The notes under the pieces were generated by a model. It saw only the letters and a program-made list of their open reading frames with translations. It did not search any database and was not told where the DNA came from. Made by a program: the position numbers and the translations under genes. A DNA stretch of 64,000 nt. Source: Kitasatospora sp. MAP5-34 (GTDB taxonomy: Bacteria > Actinomycetota > Actinomycetes > Streptomycetales > Streptomycetaceae). The stretch is taken from contig NZ_JARXZC010000006.1 of NCBI RefSeq assembly GCF_029894335.1, positions 124,001 to 188,000 of the forward strand. The letters run 5' to 3'. Within the stretch, counting starts at the first letter, position 1, and every line of letters begins with the position of its first letter. Positions 57,515 to 64,000 of this stretch are shown one piece after another.

Positions 57515-58803
57515 CGCGCCGCCCGGTACTCGTCGATCCGTGGCCACAGCCCGGCCAGGCACAGTGCCGCGATGCCGGCGCAGAGCACCGGCAGCCCCAC
57601 GTCCAGGCCCAGCTCCGCACGGGCTGCGGTCTGCGCCCCGGCCAGCCGCTGCTGGGTGAGCGCGGCCAGGCTGCTCAGGTCGCCGTCCAGGGCGGCTCCG
57701 GTGCCGCCGAGCTGGGTGCTGCCCGTGCCGACCGCCGTCACCGCCGCGTCCGGGCTGTGCTGAGCGGCCTGCTGCTGCAAGCGGGCGTCGGCCGCCGTGA
57801 ACCGCTGGAAGGAGTCGAGGGCTCGCCCGGCGGCGTCCTGCTCCGCAGGGGTCGCGGGATTCGTGGGGGCGGAGCCGGCTCGCAGCAGGTCGGCGAGGAT
57901 CCCGTGGAACTGCGGGGGCCCCGCGTGGCCGGCCGGCCGTGCGGCCGGGTCCGGCAGCGGGTCGGCGAGCTTCGTGGCGTAGCCGGTGAAGTCACTGGCG
58001 AAAGGCGCTGCGGGATCGTCCTGGACTAGGGCCAGCGAGTCGCTCGCGGCGGCCTGCGCGGCGAGCGACCGGGCCTGCCAGGAGGCGGAGAGCCGGTCGA
58101 GCGCCGCCGTCGCGGATCCGAACGCCCGGTCGGCGTGCAGGCTCTGCCCGAGCCCCCAGCCGGCCAGCCCGACCAGCAGGACGGACCCGGCCAGCAGCGC
58201 GGGGCTGAGCCGCCGCTTGAAGTGCCTGCGCAGGAAGCGCTGCGTCCCGACCAGCAGTGCCAGGGCCACCACCGCCGGTGCGAGCACCCCGAACAGCACG
58301 CCGGGCGCGAGCCAGACGCTGCGCCCCCGCTCCGCCGCCACCTGCCGTTCGGCCTGCCGCAGCTGCTCGATCCGGGTGAGGATTCCGTCGCCGGGGGTGT
58401 GCAGCAGGCCCGAGGCGTACGTCAGGTAGGCCGCGCCCAGGACGCCCTGGCCGGCGTTGGCGTGGGCCTGCTCGACCAGGCTGGTGTACTCGACCAGCAG
58501 GCCTTCGACCGCCTGCAGCTGCCCGCTCCCGGCGGTCCCCGTGGCATCGTGCTCGGCCGCCTGCTCCAGCGCCTGGTGCGCCGTCTTGAGATCGTCCTGG
58601 TACCGCTGGCCCGGCCCGCCCAGGCGGACCGTCCCGGACAGCATGCTCTCCGCCGCGACCCGGTCGGCGTCGGCGAGGTAGTAGGCGGCCCGCGCGGTGT
58701 CGACGGCGGCGGGCGCGGCGTGGGTGCCGATGTCGGACACCGCGCCGTGCGCCCCGGTGAGCGTCAGGTCCATCGCGCCCCACAGCGCAGCGGTGCACAG
58801 CAC
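57511..58803 (-). CDS. Membrane protein with two sensor-like domains, start uncertain
   Basis: At least 430 residues. TM1 (LCTAALWGAMDLTL with upstream LRRLALALVL), an extracytoplasmic helical part (about 30-165), TM2 (VLFGVLAPAVVALALLVG), TM3 (ALLAGSVLLVGLAGWGL), a second extracytoplasmic helical part (about 225-400) and TM4 (GLPVLCAGIAALCLAGLW). Layout suggests a sensor or scaffold protein working with the downstream solute-binding lipoprotein. GTG 58803 cuts into TM1; the open frame continues upstream to about 58979 without ATG, GTG or TTG, so a rare start (CTG, ATC) or a sequence error or frameshift must be considered. I do not recognise a catalytic domain. Confidence 0.7.
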   Translation of the reverse strand: MLCTAALWGAMDLTLTGAHGAVSDIGTHAAPAAVDTARAAYYLADADRVAAESMLSGTVRLGGPGQRYQDDLKTAHQALEQAAEHDATGTAGSGQLQAVEGLLVEYTSLVEQAHANAGQGVLGAAYLTYASGLLHTPGDGILTRIEQLRQAERQVAAERGRSVWLAPGVLFGVLAPAVVALALLVGTQRFLRRHFKRRLSPALLAGSVLLVGLAGWGLGQSLHADRAFGSATAALDRLSASWQARSLAAQAAASDSLALVQDDPAAPFASDFTGYATKLADPLPDPAARPAGHAGPPQFHGILADLLRAGSAPTNPATPAEQDAAGRALDSFQRFTAADARLQQQAAQHSPDAAVTAVGTGSTQLGGTGAALDGDLSSLAALTQQRLAGAQTAARAELGLDVGLPVLCAGIAALCLAGLWPRIDEYRAAR

Positions 58804-59058
58804 CAGCGCGAGGGCGAGCCGCCGCAGCCGTACTGGTGTACTGGGCGGCCCCGGGGGTGCTCCGGCCGGACGATGCCACCTGATTCCGAAGATCTCCGCC
58901 CCCGCCCTCGAACCGGTGTGACCACCATTCAGCTTAGCCGTCGCAGTGGGCGCAGACCATGAAATCAGCTCACTGATGCCCAGTCAGTAACCGTTGTGGC
59001 AAAGGAAGATCGAGTGGTTGCCGGCTCGCGGAGAGGTCGGGCGACGCGCAGGCCGCGA

Positions 59059-59086
59059 TTCGTACACAGGCGAACAAAACTACCTT
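59059..59086 (+). promoter_or_regulatory. Candidate promoter of the RND operon
   Basis: TTCGTA (59059-59064), 16 bp, TACCTT (59081-59086), about 70 bp before the first RND start. The intergenic region 58804-59156 holds no other convincing gene and separates divergent operons. Confidence 0.45.
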
Positions 59087-59156
59087 GGGTGCACTATTGG
59101 CCACGTTGAGTCCCCAGGGAATGCGTCGCTGCGCGCCCGAGCAGCAGGCGAGGTAG

Positions 59157-62100
59157 GTGTCGACCGTGCGGTGGATCGTTGTATCGAGCATGCGTCTGGC
59201 GGCCGCGATGGCGGCGGCCGCCCTGGTCGTCCTGTTCCTGGGCACCGCCGTGCTGCGCCACGCGCCCGTCGACACGCTCCCGGAGTTCCTGCCGCCGCAC
59301 GTCCAGGTCCAGACCGAGGCGCTCGGGCTGTCCGCCAACGAGGTCGAGCAGCTGATCACGGTGCCGCTGGAGGACGAGTTCAACGGCCTGGCCTTCCTCG
59401 ACCACCTCCGCTCGCAGTCGCGGCCGGGCCTGTCCGCCATCGACCTCACCTTCAAACCGGGCACCGACATCTACCAGGCCCGCCAGCTGGTGACCGAGCG
59501 GGTGGCGCAGGGGCCCGCCGTCGTCGCGGTGGGCACGCCGCCGGTGATGATCCAGCCGCTGTCGGCCCAGAGCCGGGCCATGATGGTCGGCCTGTCGTCC
59601 AAGTCCGTGTCGATGATCGACCTGTCCACCCTGGCCCGCTGGCGGATCAGGCCACGGCTGCTGGCCGTGCCGGGCGTCGCCAACGTCACCATCTGGGGCC
59701 AGCGGGACCAGCAGCTGCAGGTGCTGGTCGACCCCGCGCGGATGCACCAGCAGGGGGTGACCCTGACCCAGGTGATCAACACCACCGGCGACGCCATGTG
59801 GACCTCCCCGCTCTCGTTCGTGGAGGCCTCGTCCCCGGGCGCCGACGGATTCATCGACACCCCGAACCAGCGGCTCTCCGTCCAGCACATCCAACCGATC
59901 GGCACCCCCAAGGACCTCGCCTCCGTCCCGCTGGAGGAGACCGCCGACAAGAAGGTGCTGCTCGGGGACGTGGCGACGGTGGTGGTGGACCACCCGCCGC
60001 TGCGCGGTGACGCCGTCCTGCCGGGCGGGCCCGGCTTCCTGCTGGTGGTCGAGAAGTTCCCCGGCGCGGACACACTCGCGGTGGCGAAGGGCGTGGAGGC
60101 CGCGATGGCCGATCTCAGGCCCGGCCTGTCCGGGGTCGCGGTCGACACCAGCGTCTTCCGGCCGGCCACCTTCATCGAGACCGCGCTGCGCCATGTCGGC
60201 TGGGCCGCGCTGGCCGGACTCCTGCTCCTGGTGGGGTGGCTGGGCGTCTGCTGGCGGTCCTGGCGGGTCGCCCTGATCGCACTGGTGGGCGTCGCGCTCC
60301 CGCTGGTCGCCGCCGCCGACGTGCTCTATCTGAGCGGCGCCACCTTCACCACGATGACGCTGGCCGGCCTGGTGGTCGCCCTGGGCGTGGTCGTCGACGA
60401 CACGGTACGGACGGTCGCCGCCATCCGGCACCGCCTCGCGGAGCCGGACGAGCCCGGCGCCGTCCGGTCCAGGTCGGCGCTGATCGCGGAGGCCGTGCCG
60501 GCGGTACGCCGTCCGCTCGGCTTCGCGTTGGTCGTCATCGTACTGGCCGTCGTGCCGCTGCTGCTGCTCGGTGGCCTGGCCGGCGCCCTGACCAGGCCGA
60601 TGGTGACGGCGTATCTGCTCGCCGTGCTGGCCGCGACCCTGGTCGCGATGACCGTCACCCCGGCCCTGGCCTACCTGCTGCTGCGGACCGCGCCGCCCCG
60701 GCGCGAAGTTCCCCGCCCGGTCCGCCGGGCCGAGCGGCTGCTCGGCCGGGCGCAGCTGCGCTTCGTGCGCGGGCGGGGCTGGGTGTTCGGCTCGGTCGCG
60801 TTGCTGGCCGTCTGCGGCCTGGCGGTCCTGCCGCAGTTGGGCACCGGGGCGCTGATCCCGCAGACGCAGGACCGCAACCTGCTGGTCCGCTGGCAGGCCG
60901 CACCCGGCACCTCACTGCCCGCCATGGAACAGGCCACCTCGGCCGCCGCCGACACGCTGCGCGCCGTCCCCGGCGTCACGGGCGTCGCCAGCGACCTGGG
61001 CCAGGCGCTGATGGGCGATCAGATGGTCGATGTGGACTCGTCCCAGACCTGGATCACCCTCGCGCCGAACGCGGACTACGGCGCGACGCGGGCGGCCGTC
61101 CAGCAGCGGCTGGACGCGGCGCCGGGGCTGCGCCACACCCTGCTCACCTACCCGCAGGCCGCCCTCGACGCGGGGCGTACCCGGACCGGGCCGGCCCTCT
61201 CGGTCCGGCTCTACGGCACCGACCAGCAGGTGCTGGCCACCCAGGCCGAGCGGATCCGGCAGTCCCTGGCGGCGCTGCCCGGGGTCGCCGGCGCGCAGGT
61301 GCAGCTGCCCACCATGGTGCCGTCCATCAAGATCGAGACGAACATCGACGCGGCTGCCGCCCACGGGCTCAAGCCCGGCGACATCAGGCGGGCCACTGCC
61401 GTACTGCTCGCCGGGATCCCGGTCGGCAGCTACTACCAGCAGCAGCAGATCTTCGACGTGTCGGTCTGGAGCGTCCCGGCGAACCGGCAGAACCTCTCCG
61501 ACATCCAGAACCTCCTGCTGGACGCGCCGAACGGCCAGCAGGTCGCACTCAAGGACGTCGCCACGGTGTCCGTCCAGCCGACCGCCACCCAGGTCGACCA
61601 CGACCAGGTCTCCCGCTACCTGGACATCACCGCCGCCGTCCAGGGCACCGACCTGGGCCCGGTAGTGGACCGGGCCCGGACGGGGGTCCAGGCGCTCGGC
61701 CTGCCGCTCGGCTACCACGCCGAGGTCTCCAGCGACCTCGCTGGGCGGCAGAGCGACGACCTGCGCACGCTGCTGTACGTGCTCGCCTCGGCCGCCGGGA
61801 TCCTCCTGCTGCTGCAGGCCGCACTGGGCGGCTGGGGCCGGGCGGCCCTGCTCTTCCTCACGCTGCCGCTGTCGGCGGCGGGCGGTGCGCTCACGGCACT
61901 GGCGGCCGGCCGGTTCATGACGGCGGGTGCGCTGATCGGCTTCGTCGCCGTCCTCGGCCTCGCGGTGCGCGGCGGCATCCTGCACCTGCGGAACATCCGG
62001 CGCCTGGAACAGCTGCACCCCGAGAGCCCGCGCCTGGACCTCGTCCTGCGGGCCACCAAGGAGGTCGCCGTCCCGGCCCTGGTGACGGCGGTGGGCCTGG

Positions 62101-62273
62101 CGTTGGCCGTCCTGCCGTTCGTGGTGCGCGGTGACATCGCGGGGATGGAGGTCGTGCGGCCACTGGCCCTGGTCGTCCTCGGCGGCCTGCTGACCTCGCT
62201 GCTGGTGACCTGGTTCGTACTGCCGGGCCTGTACCTGCGGCTGATCCCACGTCCGGCGGCCGGTGCGGCGTGA
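59157..62273 (+). CDS. RND transporter (heavy-metal-efflux-like family)
   Basis: A 1038-residue RND permease. TM1 (MAAAALVVLFLGTAVLRHAPVD), a porter domain starting LPEFLPPHVQVQTEALGLSA, a TM2-6 block with the proton-relay segment GLVVALGVVVDDTVRTVAAI, then TM7 (GSVALLAVCGLAVLPQL), a second porter domain and TM8-12. The DD pair in TM4 and the order EVEQLITVPLEDEFNGL and RPGLSAIDLTFKPGTD match the CusA/CzcA-like branch. As the host has one membrane, it would export from the cytoplasm or outer leaflet rather than across an outer membrane. GTG 59157 or GTG 59166. It overlaps the downstream adaptor-like gene's upstream start. Confidence 0.9.
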   Translation: MSTVRWIVVSSMRLAAAMAAAALVVLFLGTAVLRHAPVDTLPEFLPPHVQVQTEALGLSANEVEQLITVPLEDEFNGLAFLDHLRSQSRPGLSAIDLTFKPGTDIYQARQLVTERVAQGPAVVAVGTPPVMIQPLSAQSRAMMVGLSSKSVSMIDLSTLARWRIRPRLLAVPGVANVTIWGQRDQQLQVLVDPARMHQQGVTLTQVINTTGDAMWTSPLSFVEASSPGADGFIDTPNQRLSVQHIQPIGTPKDLASVPLEETADKKVLLGDVATVVVDHPPLRGDAVLPGGPGFLLVVEKFPGADTLAVAKGVEAAMADLRPGLSGVAVDTSVFRPATFIETALRHVGWAALAGLLLLVGWLGVCWRSWRVALIALVGVALPLVAAADVLYLSGATFTTMTLAGLVVALGVVVDDTVRTVAAIRHRLAEPDEPGAVRSRSALIAEAVPAVRRPLGFALVVIVLAVVPLLLLGGLAGALTRPMVTAYLLAVLAATLVAMTVTPALAYLLLRTAPPRREVPRPVRRAERLLGRAQLRFVRGRGWVFGSVALLAVCGLAVLPQLGTGALIPQTQDRNLLVRWQAAPGTSLPAMEQATSAAADTLRAVPGVTGVASDLGQALMGDQMVDVDSSQTWITLAPNADYGATRAAVQQRLDAAPGLRHTLLTYPQAALDAGRTRTGPALSVRLYGTDQQVLATQAERIRQSLAALPGVAGAQVQLPTMVPSIKIETNIDAAAAHGLKPGDIRRATAVLLAGIPVGSYYQQQQIFDVSVWSVPANRQNLSDIQNLLLDAPNGQQVALKDVATVSVQPTATQVDHDQVSRYLDITAAVQGTDLGPVVDRARTGVQALGLPLGYHAEVSSDLAGRQSDDLRTLLYVLASAAGILLLLQAALGGWGRAALLFLTLPLSAAGGALTALAAGRFMTAGALIGFVAVLGLAVRGGILHLRNIRRLEQLHPESPRLDLVLRATKEVAVPALVTAVGLALAVLPFVVRGDIAGMEVVRPLALVVLGGLLTSLLVTWFVLPGLYLRLIPRPAAGAA

Positions 62274-62300
62274 CGGTGCGGAGCAGTGACGGTGCGGAGC
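62270..62300. repeat. 15-bp tandem duplication at the RND stop codon
   Basis: GTGACGGTGCGGAGC occurs at 62270-62284 and again at 62286-62300. The first copy contains the RND stop codon, and each begins with GTG. It looks like a recent duplication in the coupled stop-start region. Confidence 0.7.
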
Positions 62301-62314
62301 GAGGAGCGGATCCG

Positions 62315-62779
62315 ATGAGGCGTCACCACCGCCGGGCGGTCCGGGTGCTGCTCGCCGCCGCCGTGTGCGCCGGCGCGCCGGGCCTGGCCGGGTGCTCGCA
62401 CGGCCCGGCCACCCCCGCCGTCGCCCACCCGGCCGGCCTGCGCGCCATCCCGGGTAGCGCGCTGCACCAGGTGATCCTGACCGAGGAGTCGGCCCGGCAG
62501 CTGGGCGTGCTGACCCAGCCGGTCCGTCCGGCGCCCGGCGCCGACGGCGCCTCGGGCCTTACGGTCATCGCCACCACCGCCCTGGTCTACGACCCGCAGG
62601 GCGCGTCCTGGACGTACCTCACCCCGGCGCCGCTCACCTTCGTCCGCAGCCCGGTCACCGTCGACCACGTCAGCGGGGACGACACGGTCCTGCGCGCGGG
62701 CCCGCCGGCCGGGACGCCCGTGGTGACCGTAGGGGTACCGGAACTGCTCGGCACCGAGTACGGCGTCGGAGAGGAGTGA
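62315..62779 (+). CDS. Short adaptor-like lipoprotein of the RND locus
   Basis: A 154-residue lipoprotein. VRVLLAAAVCAGAPGLAGCS carries a lipobox (LAGC). The mature part begins with a linker, then LHQVILTEESARQLGVLTQPV, GLTVIATTALVYDPQGASWTYL, TPAPLTFVRSPVTVD and GTPVVTVGVPELLG, which resemble the C-terminal beta part of HlyD/CusB-like periplasmic adaptors; the coiled-coil hairpin and lipoyl halves are absent. It could be a minimal substrate-loading or stabilising subunit. ATG 62315 with GAGGAG upstream is preferred over GTG 62270. Codes between two RND genes. Confidence 0.75.
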   Translation: MRRHHRRAVRVLLAAAVCAGAPGLAGCSHGPATPAVAHPAGLRAIPGSALHQVILTEESARQLGVLTQPVRPAPGADGASGLTVIATTALVYDPQGASWTYLTPAPLTFVRSPVTVDHVSGDDTVLRAGPPAGTPVVTVGVPELLGTEYGVGEE

Positions 62780-62781
62780 CC

Positions 62782-64000
62782 GTGGCAGGCAGCACGACGG
62801 AGGCACCCGGTACGAGGAGGGCGAGCAGGACGGCGATGCGCGCCATCGTCTCGTGGAGCCTGAACTTCAGGCTGCTGGTGGTCGCCGCCGCCGTCGCGAT
62901 GATGGTGGTCGGCATCACGACCATCCGGGACACCCCGGTGGACGTGTTCCCCGAGTTCGCCCCGCCACAGGTGCAGATCCAGACCGAGAGCCTGGGCCTG
63001 TCCACCTCGGACGTCGAGTCGCTGGTCACCGTACCGCTCGAACTGGCCATGAACGGCATGCCGGGCCTGGAGCACCTGCGGTCGACGTCGGTGCCGCAGC
63101 TCTCCTCGATCGTCATGATCTTCAAGCCCGGCGCCAACCTGCTGCACGCCCGCCAACTCGTCCAGGAGCGCCTGGCCACCGTCCGCCCGACGCTGCCCAA
63201 GTGGGCCAGCCCGCCCGTCATGCTCCCGCCGGTGTCGGCCACCGCCCGGGTGCTGCAGATCGGGATGACCTCGGACCAGCACTCCGTCATGGAGCTCTCC
63301 AGACTCGCCTACTGGAACGTCAAGGCCCGGCTGCTGCGGGTGGACGGCGTGGCGGACGTGTCGATCTGGAACGAGCGGCAGCCGACCCTCCAGGTGCAGG
63401 TCGACCCGGCCAAGCTGGCGGCCCAGCACAGCACGCTGGACGCGGTGGAGCGCACCACCGCCGACGCGCTGGACTCGGGGGCGCTCCAGTTCTCCACCGG
63501 CTCGGTGGTCGGCGCGGGCGGCACGCTGGACGCGGGCGGACAGCGGCTGCAGATCGAACACTCGCTCTCCATCCAGAGCCCGGAGGCGCTCGCCAAGGTG
63601 CCGCTGGAGGACCAGGCCGCCAACGGGGTGTCGGTGCCGCTGGGTTCGGTCGGCTCGGTGGTGCGGGACTACCAGCCGATCATCGGCGACGCCGTCATCA
63701 ACGGCCGTCCCGGGCTGCTGCTCGTCGTCGAGAAACTGCCCTGGGGCAACACGCTCAAGGTGACCAGCGGAGTGGAGGACGCCCTCAAGGCGCTCCAACC
63801 AGGGCTGCCCGGAGTGCAGTTCGACGCGACGATCTTCCGCCCGGCGACCTTCATCGAGGACTCGATCCACAGTCTGCGGACCTCGCTGCTGCTGGGCTTC
63901 CTGCTGGTGGTCGTCATCCTGGTGCTGTTCCTCTTCGAGTGGCGGGTCGCCCTGATCAGCCTGGTGACCATCCCGCTGTCGCTGACCGCCGCGCTGCTGG
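62782..64000 (+). CDS. Second RND transporter, N-terminal part (runs off the window)
   Basis: An RND permease of which 406 residues are visible, from GTG 62782, 2 nt after the adaptor-like gene stop and with GGAG upstream. TM1 is FRLLVVAAAVAMMVVGITTI, followed by the porter motif TPVDVFPEFAPPQVQIQTES, VESLVTVPLELAMNGMPGLEH and SIVMIFKPGANL, matching CusA/CzcA-like proteins. The first TM2 segment (TSLLLGFLLVVVILVLFLFEW) is seen near the end. The visible part is clearly related to the upstream RND protein, with the same domain order. The remaining TM segments, second porter half and stop lie beyond 64000. Confidence 0.9.
   Translation, partial: MAGSTTEAPGTRRASRTAMRAIVSWSLNFRLLVVAAAVAMMVVGITTIRDTPVDVFPEFAPPQVQIQTESLGLSTSDVESLVTVPLELAMNGMPGLEHLRSTSVPQLSSIVMIFKPGANLLHARQLVQERLATVRPTLPKWASPPVMLPPVSATARVLQIGMTSDQHSVMELSRLAYWNVKARLLRVDGVADVSIWNERQPTLQVQVDPAKLAAQHSTLDAVERTTADALDSGALQFSTGSVVGAGGTLDAGGQRLQIEHSLSIQSPEALAKVPLEDQAANGVSVPLGSVGSVVRDYQPIIGDAVINGRPGLLLVVEKLPWGNTLKVTSGVEDALKALQPGLPGVQFDATIFRPATFIEDSIHSLRTSLLLGFLLVVVILVLFLFEWRVALISLVTIPLSLTAALL

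Noticed and set aside
1..64000. tRNA, rRNA, integrase, phage or intact IS genes
   Set aside because: None could be recognised on either strand by eye; a covariance-model scan would be needed to exclude small RNAs.

Overview
The window is about 72% GC, almost wholly coding, and reads as chromosome from a streptomycete (Streptomyces or Kitasatospora). Pointers are the codon bias, frequent GTG starts, ATGA/GTGA stop-start overlaps, rare TTA leucine codons in selected genes, a DasR-like operator before a chitinase, and many secreted proteins. I see no rRNA, tRNA, CRISPR array, intact insertion sequence or phage gene. One miniature inverted-repeat element is present.

Layout. 1-2318: 5' part of a catalase gene and an APC-family permease. 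2623-8860: a DNA end-joining island with a stand-alone LigD-type ligase, Ku, an HhH-PHP protein and a stand-alone LigD-type polymerase; an aldehyde dehydrogenase and a small DUF6158-like gene lie between them. 8865-13134: MarR and MBL-fold genes, then a GntR(YtrA)-ABC transporter operon with two related operators, one a perfect 46-bp palindrome. 13133-16332: a DUF2079 membrane protein, a TetR regulator, a foldback element abutting the tetR start, and an AurF-like diiron oxygenase with a clear promoter and operator.

16475-38181 is a large exopolysaccharide locus: a beta-propeller protein, an MFS transporter, a priming glycosyl-phosphotransferase, an oxidoreductase, an acetyltransferase, five glycosyltransferases, a methyltransferase, Wzx-, Wzy- and Wzz-like genes, and two exported DUF4082 proteins. 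Four of its genes carry TTA codons, which suggests bldA-linked (developmental) expression.

38455-40190 holds a class II aldolase and a DUF4389 membrane protein. 40257-47629 is the most interesting block: a tight four-gene cassette of a Trypco1-like protein, a trypsin-like protease with a VMAP-like C-terminus, a MoxR AAA+ ATPase, and a 1179-residue protein joining a vWA-like domain, a pseudokinase and a degenerate ParA/MinD-like domain. It matches the architecture of MoxR-vWA-VMAP ternary conflict (immunity-like) systems.

47708-58803 carries an FAD oxidoreductase, a membrane-spanning HTH protein, a galactose-oxidase-like radical copper oxidase, an excalibur-like secreted protein, a GH18 chitinase, a small Cys-rich secreted protein, a solute-binding lipoprotein and its membrane partner. 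59157-64000 encodes two RND transporters flanking a short adaptor-like lipoprotein; the second runs off the window.
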